Part shown: positions 1-13,500 of the stretch, piece after piece
How the letters are laid out: each line of letters starts with the position of its first letter
Position numbering within the stretch: position 1 is the stretch's first letter
Program-made: the position numbers and the translations under genes
The notes under the pieces: model-generated
What the model was told of the DNA's origin: nothing
Database searches by the model: none
Seen by the model: only the letters and a program-made list of their open reading frames with translations
NCBI GenBank assembly: GCA_037179385.1
Contig: CM074180.1
Coordinates: 27,385,455 to 27,449,454, forward strand
Reading direction: 5' to 3'
Origin: Holothuria scabra
Taxonomy: Eukaryota; Echinodermata; Holothuroidea; Aspidochirotida; Holothuriidae
DNA: 64,000 nt

Positions 1-200
1 TCTAAAACTCATCCTTATCAAAGCATAATTCTAGATTTTGCTTCTGGGCATATCCCAGTAAGCATACAAGGCATAGCCTCATGTGTAATCTGAACACTTT
101 CTGTACCTAGTGTGTAACATGAACTACTTTGCATAAGTTTCATTTGATGTCACTCAAAGAACAGAACCAATTGAAAAATTTGCTACTTGTTATAAAAAAT
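1..200 (-). repeat. TTAAAGG-type MITE fragment cut by window edge
   Basis: This stretch matches the interior of the MITE family whose clean copies lie at 18631-18931 and 23780-24092, in reverse orientation. Shared landmarks, in order, are an AAACTCATCCTTATC-like stretch, a GCTTC...AGCATACAAGG stretch, an ATGTGTAATC stretch and a TGTCA-TCAAAGA-C-G stretch near an AATTGA motif. Its left end is outside the window and its right end has decayed. Confidence 0.6.
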
Positions 201-940
201 TAAATTGGACAAATGAGTAGGTTATTTTATGAGCAAACATTATGCACCAACATTTGAGATGAAAAAGCAAAATATGAAATTGAGCCATTTATGTGAGTTA
301 CCCCAAAGGTGAGGGCAGTATTAAACAGCCAAGTGGTCCTGACATGGTTAAAACATAGGATGGTTCATTCACACTGTTGAAATAGTTCAGCACTTTAAAC
401 ATTCTACAAACAGAATCTTGAAACAAAACATACACAGAAGTACATACACAGAAGTAAAACTAAAGATAAAAAGTATATTGAAAGGTAAGATGTGTCAATC
501 ATTTCTCCAATAATGTTTGTTCACGAACAGGTTCATGGTACTATGTTGCTACCTGTTAGGTGAGAGTAAACATAAGGTGAGCCATGAAACGTGTGCAGAG
601 ATATGGAAAGATTAAATGGACATGTGTAAAGATATGAAACCAAAGTTGGAATTATTATCACTCTTTGCTACACGACATACTTTAAAATTAACAAAGGAGC
701 AATTTTTCTCACTTGCCCAATTAGTTTTTAACTTGCTTGAAGAACCCAAACAAGGTGAAGACACCTTCAGTGCAAACAGAATAACTCAACAAGGGTTTTT
801 GAGAAAACTACCACAAGATAACTCTTACCACAGGCTCATTTTCAAATATCAGTTACAAAGGAATGATGGATAAGGGGTATTCATCAATTTTTCAGGGGTA
901 TTCAATCAATTTTGTCAATGACATAATACTGTAGATGTCA
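201..940. other. No recognisable feature
   Basis: AT-rich sequence with no repeat family I recognise. The open frame at 616-873 (+, 85 codons) has no recognisable domain, no splice-site support and looks fortuitous. If NEK9 continues to the left, this is probably intronic. Confidence 0.5.
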
Positions 941-1135
941 GTTAGTTAGATGGAGTTTTACTGCCCAGTTTTCAACCTATTGGTTCAAGTCGAGCTGGCC
1001 ACGGCCTTATTTCCAGTTGTGGCTCAATGGCTCATTTTTTTAGAGTCTTTGGTATGACTCACCTGGGAATCAAACCCCTGCCTTCTGTGTGAGAGGGGGA
1101 CGCTTACAGCTAGACCAAACACGGGGCATCATACT
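941..1135 (-). repeat. tRNA-derived SINE copy
   Basis: Read on the minus strand this begins with a tRNA-like head: an A-box-like TAGCTGTAAGCG region and a B-box-like GGTTTGATTCC at about 1078-1068. A conserved body with GAGCCACAACTGG and GCCGTGGCCAGCTCGAC follows, then a CTAACTAACTGACATC tail. The same body recurs at 2246, 4428, 16541, 47905 and 51052, which marks a dispersed pol III-type retroposon. Confidence 0.75.
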
Positions 1136-2245
1136 GTAGCATAATATTATAATGCACACCAACATTATGTCCCATAGTCCTTTGTAATTTTTGTTTGGGA
1201 ATGGTCTATCACAGGCTTCATGTTTTAGATTTTCCAGGTATGCTACAAATCACACTCTTCAGGGAATTAAGGATTGTGGTACAATTATAAAACTTTGAAT
1301 GATTTATTTGCACAGGCATCATTCATCAAGGTGTGCTAAAAACATACCCCTCACAGTGATTTGATGTGAGAAATGCCTGCTATTAGCATAATTGGTCCTG
1401 TTCCAAGTTCAGCAGTTACACAAAAACTAAGAACCTAAATTTCTTGTATCCTTGCTTGTAATGGGGTTTATGTATGGTTTGAAAAAGTGCGTGGTTGTGA
1501 ATTTTTAAAATTATTTGAATCATTGATAACTGGCTTATGAAATGTATAAATATGTAAGATATGCAAATTGTCTAAAAATTTGTCACTAGTGTGCATACTT
1601 CATGAACTACCAATTCAATGTAAATACTGCTTTAAGAGAATGAAAAAACAAAAAGAAGGTGCATGAGAAGTAAAAGTGACAAAAAAGTAATAAAGGATTC
1701 TGTTCTTCCAATTGAAAATGCAAACATAGCACATACATTCCCTATTAAGGAAAATTTGAGCTACAGTATGTTTAAGTAAATTTCTTCCACCTAAACCACA
1801 ACATTTGGAATCCCTCCCTGCATACTACACGGAGGTTGTGCACTAATGCTTTAATTATGAGGCAGCCACACCATGTTATACAGCAGCTATCATAATAGGC
1901 AAATGGTTAGGCTTTTGCTGTTAATACTGAACTCATGATTACTTCTTCCATCACAATATCCACTCAAAGTTTCTATCAGTTGAATCTTTTGAACAGACAA
2001 GCATAATACCGTAGCAGCATAAATAAAAAGCTGGTTTTCATTGAATACTTGAGATTGGAAATCATTCTGTTTGCTTTATATATGACCTCATTGAAAAACT
2101 TGTCATTCATTGACAATATTTCAAAAGATGACTTCCCATGCAAAACCTCTCTTTATACAATAAAGGACAAGAATGAAGTTCACCAGCATTTGTTCATGTT
2201 AATTTAATATCTACCTGCCGAAAAGTTTTTTTAAATCATCAGTTA
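1136..2245. other. No recognisable feature
   Basis: AT-rich, probably intronic. I see no exon, structured RNA or familiar repeat. I looked here on the minus strand for the kinase segment that should follow NEK9 exon 6 (the SDIW region) and did not find it. Confidence 0.45.
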
Positions 2246-2425
2246 AAAAGTTAGATGAGGTTTTATGGCTCAGTTTCTATCCAACTCGTTAAAGTCAGAC
2301 TGGCTTTGGCTTTTTTCCAGTTGTGGCTCACTGCCTTGCATTCAATACTCTAAATGCTTATGTTGAGCACCAAGCACAATGGCAGTAAGTTCCATTTCAA
2401 AGTTTTTAGTATGACCCTGCCTTTA
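2246..2425 (-). repeat. SINE copy without its tRNA-like head
   Basis: Contains the SINE tail (AGTTAGATGAGGTTTTATGG) and body (TTCCAGTTGTGGCTCACTG, GAGCACCAAGCAC, ATGGCAGTAAGTTCC). The promoter-bearing head present in the 941 and 51052 copies is missing. Confidence 0.7.
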
Positions 2426-3904
2426 AAGTTATCAGAGAGATATACTTCACTGGTATGTTTCACACTAAATGCTGTCCTTCTATTGAACCTTCAGATGTAT
2501 TTACTTTACCTATCTATAATTATCTAATGTAAATTCAAGTGGATCATGACCCTTTTGAAACCATACCTGGCTGAAAGAGCCAAACAAATCATTTTGCAAT
2601 TAACAAAGGCTTGGTGATAAGATAAACTTGAAATGAAATTCAAATAATGCTATCACGCTACAGGGGCATAGCAGTTCCAACAAAATTTTCCACAAGCCAC
2701 TCTAAAATCAAACTCAATTTGCAAAACGAACCTCACTAAGTAGGTCACATTGATTTCTAACAATTAATCAACCACTACTTGATCCTACTTACTAACTAAT
2801 TAATATAATAACATAATAGGGACAAAGAGTTTCCCTTGTTTGTTAATAGCAGGTAGCACATGATACATCATCATTACAGTCTCATTACAGACACATTACA
2901 ACAGGAAAATCAAACTACTGGACTGTAAAAGCCAATATGCAACTTACAGATTAGTTCATTAGATGGAGTTTTAAGTCCCAGTTAAATATAATATGTATCT
3001 ATTAAGAATCAATTCAATACCAGACCCACCTTTTTACAACAGGTGATTACCCTGGCAGTGTCTTAACTTGCCTAACCTTACATTCCTCCTAAACTCTGCC
3101 CCTCTCTTGGAAAAATACACTACTACCGTTTTAGTTGAGTGCCACCCCATTTACATGATCATACAATTGTTCACAGACATCATCATACAAATGTTTGAAC
3201 ACTTGTTGGGAAGATGAAACATGCAGCTAAGTACTTGAACACCTTCATACATGTTGGACATAGTTCAAATTTGTTGGTGAATCAGCTAACATGTTCATAC
3301 ATTTGTCCATTTGCAACATCATACAAATGTATGATGATGTTTTTGAACAAATACATAATCGTGTAGATCGGGCGTAAGGGCCACCATAACATGCAATGTG
3401 AGTTAGAAAAGTAAACAACACTAACCCTTTTAGTACAGCCGTAGCTTTTCAAATATTTAAAAGTGTGTACGTTTTGAACAGTGATTTATCTAGCCAATCA
3501 TGAGAGATGGTTTTACAGTCAGTGTTCCTACATCAGCTGAATGTATACCTCATTTTTCTGTACAACAAAAATATTAGTATGATGCGACTACCCTCCTCAG
3601 TCATCAAGGCCGGCTGGATTGTACTTCACTTAGACAAGACCAGCATACCATACTATCTACTTGGGCATTTCTCCTCATTATTAATAACTCTGAATGGAGT
3701 CACAATTCACAACAACACAGCAAATGATACAGGAACAAATACAAGGACAGGATGCCAAAATGAAGGGAAAAATAAGGTATCCTTAAAAACACCCAAAGAA
3801 AAAAAGATACTCATCAAACACCACTGATGGCTTTATAAACAGTCTACTATCCAAATAGCTCCAAAGAAACCTTCCATTAAAGTATTCAAAAGAAGAAGGC
3901 CAAG
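2426..3904. other. Mostly featureless; SINE tail and small hairpin
   Basis: A short SINE tail fragment (TTAGTTCATTAGATGGAGTT) sits at about 2951-2975. At 3317-3336 the arms CATCATACA and TGTATGATG form a near-perfect palindrome. Related CATACAAATGT words recur at 3184-3200 and 3296-3304, suggesting a decayed inverted-repeat element over about 3160-3360. The open frame at 3507-3827 has no recognisable domain. Confidence 0.45.
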
Positions 3905-4035
3905 AGAAAAAAGGCATGAAGTTGCATTTGAAGGTTTTGGTGGTATTCAGGTTGAGACCAAAGGAGGCAGCAAGGGCAACCCCCATCTCCAATGTGTTAT
4001 TAGTGTACCAATCTAGTTGTGGGTAGGTGGGATTA
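3905..4035 (-). pseudogene. Possible reverse-transcriptase fossil (non-LTR)
   Basis: The minus-strand translation contains LEMGVALAASFGLNLNTTKT. This resembles the segment after the catalytic YxDD of non-LTR reverse transcriptases, where an A-x-x-FGL-x-(I/L)N-x-x-KT pattern is usual. The YxDD itself is not present; the corresponding place reads WYTNN. The match is short and no other reverse transcriptase block was found nearby, so this is a weak call. Confidence 0.3.
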
Positions 4036-4427
4036 CAAGTGTAATAGAACATACACAGAGGAGCCATGTAGGATACAGGAACTCATAACATATTCGGTAG
4101 AAAAACCTCAATAACTAACTTAAAAATGGATTCTACCACACCAGTATGACCACATTACAAACTTCTCAGCAGTTGAGATACAGAAACACCAATTTCCAAG
4201 AAATGAAGTCATACAGAAAAAATTATCATCAACACCAAAAAATCTTATAATTCAATCAAGCACAAAGCTGAAAGGCCCAGTTTTCATTTAAGACCCATGG
4301 CAAAGAAGCCCAGGATTTGAACTGTGAGCACACATTTGAAAGTATTGGAAATCTTCCAGGAGTCATGATTTCAAGATTTTGCAGTCACTCTCTTCCAGAA
4401 ATTGTGACTGAAGTTGATAAGAAGTAA
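4036..4427. other. No recognisable feature
   Basis: AT-rich sequence with no exon signal and no recognised repeat. Confidence 0.4.
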
Positions 4428-4800
4428 GTTAGTTAGATGAGGTTTTATAGACGAATCTGATTAGCGCTTGTTTTTTGATGACTGTAGGCAGCCATAAGTG
4501 GGGTCCATCAGCCTTTAATCGTCTTCAATTATTGTCTACGTCAATTTCAAATCCTCATATTCAAGTTGAGAAAATCGAGATTCACTTCAGTCTACAACAA
4601 ATGAGTGGAACAGGTAGGGAAGGAAATTTAAAGATTTAAGGTGATGGACCCCAGTAATGGGCATATGAGCATAGTTTCTAACCAACTGGTATAAGTTGGC
4701 AGGCCACAGCCTTTTTTTTAATTGTGACCACTTGCTTGTTTCCCTACTCCATTGCTCATGCCAAGGACTAAGCACATTGGCAGTTTTCGAGTAATCCACC
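4428..4800 (-). repeat. SINE copy split by a ~215-bp insertion
   Basis: The SINE tail (AGTTAGTTAGATGAGGTTTTAT) at about 4428-4452 and the body (TTTCTAACCAACTGGT onward) from about 4671 are separated by foreign sequence. The insert carries inverted TGGGGTCCATCA at about 4498 and TGATGGACCCCA at about 4642. It shares a TAGAC...CAGCCAT-AGT end with the MITE at 8770-9032. So a MITE probably jumped into a SINE. Confidence 0.6.
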
Positions 4801-4847
4801 TGCGTCTACTTCCTACATTGAAAGCATAAAAGGAATATAAGAGCAAA

Positions 4848-7391
4848 CTAGAAAGCCAAAAGGCTTAGTGATTCCTTGCCATATGATATATTGTAATAGA
4901 GAACACAGATGCCCACATGACAAGCATGAGATCCCTCACAAATACTGAGGTATACTAGTACGGTCAAAACCTTTTAAGATCATATGACCCAAAATGATCT
5001 TTCACCCTCATGTAAAACAATAGGGAGCAACTACCTAAAAAGACCATCAACATGCTAAATATGAGCAATTCACAAACTGAGTATGAGATCCCTCCACAGT
5101 TCAATAACCACATAAAAATGTCATGTCTTCAAGGTTTTGCCCTTTTGTGACCCCAACCTTTGACATCCACAAACAAGAGAAATCTCCCACGCAGTTATGA
5201 TGCTGGTAAACTATGTTGTCTATTAACTTGATAAAGAGATACTTTTGAAACATGCTCCTTTAAATCAAAATTTTGGGTATTGAGGATAGCTCTCAATATA
5301 ATGAGGTCTCTATGATCCAAAAAGTTGACTGCATTGAGGTTAGTGGTACAACAAGCCCTAATCCTTACAGTCATCCAGAAATTGGAACATACAGTAGAGA
5401 CATCTCAACAGAAATGTGTAACCTTGGCTATTAGTGGTGGTCCTTTTGTATTTGTTTTTTGGTGTAATGCCCTTCCCAATGACTATGATATCCTTGAAAA
5501 TTAACAAAAAATGGGAACCCTATTAATCCAGAAATTATGAACAAGATTTGTAATTTGCCTTAAACTGTCTGCTTGTAGGAACATCACATAACAGAGTACA
5601 AGTCAAGTGTCCTTTGTTTGATACACAGTAGATACTATTATGCTTGTTTTGATTACCTGAACTACAGTACTTTCTGAAAAACAAGCCTTACTGAGAGGGC
5701 TAAATAAGTGTCAGACACTATCTCTAGACAGGTAGGAAATGGTTAAATCCATTGAGCTGTATGATTCAATGAGAAAGCCCCTCAGGACATTGTGGCAGTC
5801 AAATGTGATGAATTAGGTTAAAGATAACAGTGACCAGCAATTTTCACAGACTCTGGTGGGTCAGTTACAATTTGAGTCATTCAATTAGGCAATCTCAGTT
5901 CAAGCATGCTCAAGGGTATTTGATCCAAATGATCAGTTATTTAGTTCTTTTTATAAAACTAATTACCCATGGTATATTTAACTATCTAGTTCCCACTTCC
6001 ATGTCCTTATGAGGACAGTGGCACAAGGTTTGTCTGTAATTTTTAACAATCTTTGATACTAAATTTAATGTTATCTGAATTTTTCCTTTAGGGTTATGGA
6101 AGAAACAATGTTTGTATGCTCTAAAAGAAATTTTGGGCATCATACAGAGCACTTGATCTGTTCAAAGTTTACACTAATGAAGTTCCCCTCTGAACAATTC
6201 CTGGGCATGGAAGCTTTCTTCAATATGTTCAGACTAAGTCCCCAAATAACCCTCATACAGCCTTTGTTTAACTGACACATTTCATGAAAATCTATAGGCC
6301 GAGATACTTATGGCAAAATCAGCATACCTATGACAACGATAAATTAACTAACATGTCAGCCTGATGAACAGTTTTTTCCTTTTTAACTTTTTCAGATTTT
6401 GTTCTACCCACTTACTCTTATGCATATTAATACGGGCACTAAATGTTATAGGGCAAAACTTCAAACCAAAATCAACATAAGTACTGTACCAAATACACTT
6501 TTATGTACTTTAGACATTCTTAATAAAGTGAGATTGCTTCAGTACATATTTTGAAATTAGTCAAATTACCCAACATGATCATTTACATAATGAAGTAAAT
6601 TCCAAAAGCTTACCAGATGCATCTTACTTATCCATGCCATTTAAAACTCCTAACCTTATGCACTAATGAATATTAACCCTAACAGTTACCCTTCATGAGA
6701 TATAGTATGTGCAAGGTTTAACCTCTGATGACCCTAAATGACCTTTGGCCTCCAGTAAAAACAATAGGGATCATCTACTTAATATGGACAATCCACATGC
6801 TACGTATGAGATCCCTCACATTTACCCTTCTTGAGATATACTGTTTACAAAGTTTTGATATTTTGACCTCTGGTGACCCCAGATGACCTTTGACCTCCAC
6901 CAAAAGCAATAGGGATCATCTACTTAACATGGACAACCCACATGCTATGTATAAGGGACCTCACAGTTACCCTTCTTGAGATACAGTATTTACAAGGTTT
7001 TGACCTTTTTACCTCTGGTGACCTCGAATGACCTTTGACTTCCACCAAAAACAATAGGGATCATCTACTCAATATGGGCAATCCGCATGGTAAGTATGAG
7101 ATCACTCACATTTTTCCTTCTGGAAATATTGTGTTTACAAGCAATTTCCAAGGTATTTACCATTTGACCCCTGGTGAACTCAAATGACCTTTGATCTCCA
7201 CCAAAAACAATAGGGATCTTCTGCTCAATGTGGGCAATCTACATGCCAAGTTTGAGATCTCCCAGAGTTACCCTTCTTGAGATATCATGTTTACAAGTGG
7301 GCATCATACACATACATACACATACCCTCACACACACACACAAAACATCACCATTGCATAGATTCCTTGCCTGCCTTCGGCAAGGAATCAA
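4848..7391 (-). mobile_element. Helitron-like non-autonomous element H1
   Basis: Read on the minus strand, the element starts TTGATTCCTTGCCGAAGGCA and ends with GGCAAGGAATCACTAAGCCT, the rest of an AAGCC/GGCTT hairpin with a 4-base loop, then CTAG followed by T. A CTRR terminus, a hairpin just before it, subterminal inverted copies of GATTCCTTGCC and no target duplication are Helitron/Helentron traits. It has a ~1.8-kb unique part (4880-6690), four ~150-bp units with TGACCTTTGAC-type motifs (6700-7290) and a CA microsatellite (7302-7343). I see no Rep/helicase coding, so it is non-autonomous. The same unique part recurs in H2. Confidence 0.75.
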
Positions 7392-7457
7392 AAATGGAAT
7401 GAAATCCCTATAGTATTGAATCACAAGAATGAGCACATGAGTGGTCACATGACTTAC

Positions 7458-7507
7458 TGTTGACCTTTCACGATTTCTGGAGACATGTAGTATGGGGTAC
7501 CCACAAC
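7458..7507 (-). CDS. NEK9: NEK9 exon 6 (activation segment)
   Basis: Acceptor after a T-rich tract (TTTTTAG), donor CAACA|GTAAGT. Encodes VVGTPYYMSPEIVKGQ plus two bases. The threonine of GTPYY aligns with the activating phosphosite described in NEK9. The next exon should begin with the KSDIW region; I could not find it to the left within the window. Confidence 0.9.
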
Positions 7508-10500
7508 CTAAAAAAAAAAAGAGAAAGAATGAAAATATGTTTGGAGATAAATAAGTAACAGAATGAGCACAGCATCAATGAGCAAACCTTGCTACATAAA
7601 GATATCTGAATACAGAGGAAAACAGTCTTAAAAAATGCTACGCAACCTGAACTAATCATGTGACCATAAATGAAATACAGCCGAGTATGCTCAACATCCT
7701 GTTTCAAAACTTTCTCCTACTGCAGTAAAAATATCAATGAATAGGTTGGCAGTACAGTAACATTGTTCCAAACCTTCTCGAGCTTGTTTTGTTTTTTCTT
7801 TTCAAAAAAGTACATCCAAGCTAAAAATGACATGGCGTTAGAGAATTGTTTAACCATGGTTTCTCAAGCAAAGATGATCTATCTATGGGAAGATGGATGG
7901 TTCTGCAGTGACATGACACATATGTCACATAAAATTCATTGAATTCCTTTTCCTTGAGCTAAGTTGTAGAATTATCTTTCATGTGATTTAAGACACAAAT
8001 CAATTTTCAAAAGGAATCCTCATTCAGTTAAGGTTATGATAAGTCCTACAGGTATAATATTTATGCTGCTGCTAAATTCTATATCACCTAGACTGATAAG
8101 AAGCACACACTTTGGGCCTTGTGGAAATTGCTATTTTATTTCATATTGCCAATCCATCTCAACTGTTCCAAACAATGAATTATTGTTAGAGTGCCTGCAA
8201 TATGTACTAAACTGGATGAAAAATTTATAGACGAGAAAACTTTACTGAAGTAATGGCTCTTGTAAAGTGGTAGGTGGACCTCAAATTGGTCACATTTCAC
8301 CCACTAAATGAAAAAAGCTTTTTCAAAACCCCAAACGTAACATTTTATTTCTACTTCATCACTTTATAACTCTGACAAAAAGTATTATTGTGGTGGTAAT
8401 TATGGATTTTATCTCATCATTTAACAGGGTACTCACAGTCTGTGCCATTTGATCTCCTTCTTTCAAATGTTTTGAAATTCCAAAATCTCCGAGTTTGACA
8501 ATCCTAGTCTTTGTTAAGAAAATGTTCAATGTCTTGATATCTCTGAGAGGAAAAAGAAAGGAGTTTTATTCGGGAGGGCAGCATATACAGAGTCTAGAGG
8601 AGTTTCAGAATTTTAGGTTTATGGCAAAAAGTCTAAAAAGATTACTGTTTGACAAGATGACATGATTGAGAATTAATAAAATGCAACTGTGATCACAACT
8701 GCTTCACATAAAAAAAAATGCTGCCATTCCTTTCAAAGAATGTGTTGCTGCAGAATGCAATGTTTAAGTTATAGACATATCCAGACAGCAAGGTGATGGT
8801 CTGATTTCAGTCCTAACTGACGTCTATCACCTTCAAATCTTTCAATTTCCTTGCTTACCTGTATCATGGATGGATGGATGAACACTGAATCGTATACTGG
8901 TTTCTTTGATTTCACTGAATGTGAGGGTTTGAAATTTATGCAGACAACAAATGAAGATGATTTAAGGCTGATGAACCCTACTAATGGCTGCCCGCAGTCA
9001 CCAAACACAAGTGCTGATCGGATTTGTCTATAACTAAGGTAGCATTTTATGCTTTAACTTATAACCTTTAGGTTTAATCTAGTGGGGCTCATGACCTGTT
9101 CTTCAAGTTGTAGGGTTCTTGATTGTTTTTCCTACTCCACTGGTTATGTAGAGTATCACACACAACAGCAGTCTGTTCCATTTTTAAATTTCAGGTAAGG
9201 GTCTATGAATGTTTCAACATCACCCCTTTTGGTGATTTATGTCATAAAAACAATGAAACATGGAACTTTTACTATTTTTTAATCTTAAAGGAGACATTTT
9301 TTAAAATGATTGCCTTTTATGGTAACAAGGAAGTATTCAGGACATTTCTTCTAGAGGGCTGAATACCAAAGAAAACTTATGAGCATGCAAACCAAAAAAT
9401 TTGCTTAGTTTTCTTACCATTCTGACTGCAACTGGGGTGACTCCAGGACAGATGGGCACTACTGCAGTCCAGGAAGTGCCAAGGGTTGCAAGTCCACAAG
9501 TTAAATTTTAAGTTTATTAGATGAGATTCAACAACACTTCAACACAAACATGTTTTTATTTAGTGTCAGTAACTGCAGGTAAAAAAGGTTGTTTTGTTAG
9601 TAATAACAAATATCTAATTACAGTAATGATGCATTTACGGTATTCACCTGTGAAGTATTCCTTGTTCATGAATATATGCAACAGCAGATAGTATTTGGAA
9701 AAAATACCAGACCACATCCTGCAATTGAAACAAAAAAAAAAATTTGTATAAGAGGAGTATTCACTACCAAACACACTACCACAATTTACTTTAAGTGGGT
9801 TTGCCCATACTTGACCTTCGTACACCTTTTAAATTTTGTTGTCAGGACCATAGTAGACATTTTCAAGACTGAAACATTCCCAAAGGACATTCAACACTTG
9901 AAACAATACCAGTTTATGCATAATTAGAGTAAGGTGCTCACTTTTCAAGACCATGCAACAACGCTTCTATACCAACTACAATAGCCTTTTCAGAATTCAA
10001 GGACTCTGGTACTAGATGCAAAATAATAGTTTGCAAATTTCCAACTGCACAGAAACTGCACATTGGTCTATTGATATTCACTAGTATTTTGCCTTCCCAG
10101 CTTTTCATGACCACATTATCAACATCTGCTGTGGATGCCCATACCTACCATCTGTTCCTAAGGAAAACAATTTCACATAACACAAGAACAGAGAAGTCAT
10201 CTAATCATGAGTCAACCTTGAACTTCACAAAACGATTGAAAAGGATGACTAATTTTGAGAGATTGGTGAAATTACTAACATCTTGCATGACTGAAGCCAG
10301 GACACATCTCTCAGCAGTTTATAAACCTGACTTGAACATAATTACTTCTTAAATGAAATGAAGCATCTCCCTTAGTTGTCCCTGGAAGTACATGCTATGA
10401 CAATATCTTAACAACTTTTACTAATACCAAAGAATGTGGCCACATGCTCAATTGGACTCTGAATAAACACTAACCCATGTTTTCCCAAGAATGGGGTCAT

Positions 10501-13500
10501 GACCCCAAATGAGGTTGTGAAGCACTTATCATGGTTTCACCAAATGTTCCAAAATATTTGAAAATTTTTCACACCCCTAAACAAAAAAGTAAATTACTCA
10601 TCCAACAATCCCATATTGCTCAAAAGGACAGGCTAACTAAACCACAAATGAACTTAGCACATTGCTTGCTTGCAACTCTGTGAAGTCAGATGCAATCATT
10701 ACATGTCATCAACCCAGCTCGCACCATCACACTTAAAACATTGCAGAAGTGAATTTGTGATTCTTAAAGTTACATATTAGCAAGGATCACGATCTGATGC
10801 TGTTACTTAAAAATAGGGTCACCCTGAAAAATGTTGGGAAACCCTGCACTAACCCTTTAGGATTTAAAATACAGGGATAAACCAACAGGAAATTATTATA
10901 GAAGTAAGTTCAAGTTGAGTAATACATTTGCATTCTGGAAATTAATGTCCCCCCAGTGAAGTTCACCCAATTGCTTTGTATTTCAGAAATTGTAAACTTG
11001 ACTTGACCAAGTATGTTTGGTTCAAAATTATTAAAGTAAAAAATTTTGAGATTTAGCTGTTGCCTCCAAATAAGTTTGACAACTGTTCTTGCCTTTTAAA
11101 TTTGAGACACAGGCTTGTCTGCAAAATAAGTTTGTCAACAATAACCAAATTATTTGTATTAAAGATACCAAAACAGCTGTTAAAGTGAATGAAGCATCTA
11201 AAATGCAATTCTATGAGAAATTTCAAACTTTGCATGGTTACAACTTCTTGCTTTAACTATTACATCCTCTCTCCATTCTCCAATACAAATCTAGCTTATT
11301 CTGATGAATTTTCTGTAGTACTCATGCAGATCCACATTTAAGTATACCAACACTGCAGTTGTTGTCCTGAACTGCAGCATAATAGGAATTGAGAAACCAA
11401 TCAGTACCTCTTCGAGAAGCAAAATTTCTCCTTGGTTCACAATCTTCTCATATAATGTTCCCCCTACAAAAAGTGAAAAAAAGGGAAAATTAACCAAACA
11501 ACCTAAATTTTATATGCATATTCATATACTGCTTAGAAAGTAATTAATTTCTGACAAATATCTCAGTTACACTTGACACTCATCATTCCAAATGTCATTT
11601 AACTTGAGAGCAGCCAGCATTTTCTATGTGTGAATGCACTTTAAAGACTAAAGTGGGTAGGTTCAATAAATACCTTAATAACTTGTGCAAACCACACAAA
11701 GATAGTGTGCATAGCAGACTATGGCCTTGACAAACTAACCTGCAGACCATGTCTGGTAAGTTTATACAAAAGACTGTTTCTTCAATGGGTGGAAGATTAG
11801 ATTTTAGTTAGGAGAAGTAGTTGCAACATGGTCTGAGGCATTCCCCCCCCCACCAGAGTATTTGCCCCTTACCCAGACTCCCCCTAATCCTGAATCAATT
11901 ATACCTATCCTGAGATGATTTTCAGTCAGAGATATGCCAAAATGTCACAACTCTGGACCGCTAATCCCTTAAGCAGGCCCTGAACACATCCACTAAAACA
12001 AAATATACCTATCTTGAAACTCAATATTTGTCACCCAAAGATTTGGTACACCTTGGAACTTCCTGCAGAGGTGCAAATGTAATGTAACTTATTGTGTACA
12101 CAATCAACACAAATAATGCATCTATAGGCAGCACAAATAATGCATCTATAGGCAAGGGGTCACTGTAAGAGTAAAGAGTATGAAATGCCTAAAAGCATTC
12201 CCTCTTAGAAATCTGTATGCCCTCGTTTCATTGTGGTAACCAACCACAGGCAAATCACCAGTCTTCAAGTTCATATCTAATATCAAGCTGTGCTTTGATG
12301 TGAAGAAATGCAATTTTGAATTGTATGTGTTTTATACCAGGATTGGACAATGGTAACATGATAACCATAATAGGAATTCTGGCATAGAAGTTATTCCTGG
12401 CACATGAAATTGTATAAGAAACTACCACAATGCAGAAGGAAAGTTCAAGTGCTTTCATCTTTTAAGTGTGCATGTGATGACCCGATAGCAGAATGTATGC
12501 TTCATATAATCACTGCAGTAATGTAACATTTCCCAGCACAAAATGTATCTGCAACAAGGAAGAGAGGGTACTGATCAACTCCATCACAAAAATGCCTCAT
12601 TCCATGAACAAGGGAAATGTACACTGGTTCTACCAGTAAAGACTGTTCATGTGCAAAAATGAATTCCACACAATACATTCCACAAATAGCTGTTAGCAGC
12701 AGGGTCCAACTATGTTATGCTGAAATATGAAACTATTGAACAACCCAGTGGCATGCTATAACACCTCCCTGTCACAATCGCATGGGGAGAAATGGACTTT
12801 TCTTTTCAATCTCTGAGACCAACAAATTAACCCTTTATGAATGTTTTGCCCATGGTGGTAATGCACTTCACAGAGAACTGAACAAGACCAGGAAACCCTG
12901 AAACACAATGACACATCTCAGTGCTCTTTATTGGCGCCCACCCTGGAAGTATCAAAAACATTTCTTGGAGTTCAGAAAAAAACTGCAGGGTAAAACATGA
13001 TCCCACCTCATTGCAAGGTGTACAACCATCTTAATTGGGTACTGACTTTATGCAGCTGTAAGAACAGCTGGGACAGTCTGCTTTAATGAACCATTGAAGC
13101 CCAGCTATGCAATCTTACTATGACTGACAAGAATTTCCTTATCTACTGCTGAGATCATCATAAAAGATATACCAGACAACAAATCTGTGAAATTTCAAAA
13201 CAGACATTGACTATTGTCCTGAAATACACTGAAGAAATTTCATCATAATTTGAACTTTCCTGTATGGTCTGATTTGGTCTCTATTCTTAGATAAACTAAA
13301 ATACCACTGACTTTGGCATAGGCATAAAGGCCTGGGCTGACTGGAAGCACTAGCCCTCAACTTCTTTCTTCAACCAGGAATGCAAGTCTCCCATAGAGCA
13401 GAAAGCTAACACAGTTGTTTTTTTTATTCATGGAAAGTATTGGCAAATTCCAAGAAGAAAATTATAACGATAATGATAGTTGGATAATGATGGTAAAATT

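Noticed and set aside
6700..7300. CRISPR-like array (regularly spaced repeats)
   Set aside because: The repeats are ~150-bp diverged tandem monomers without unique spacers, in a eukaryotic intron and inside Helitron-like elements.
1..7440. Next NEK9 exon (KSDIW region)
   Set aside because: Searched by eye on the minus strand for the SDIW codons and flanking splice sites; none found, so the remaining exons are assumed to lie left of the window.
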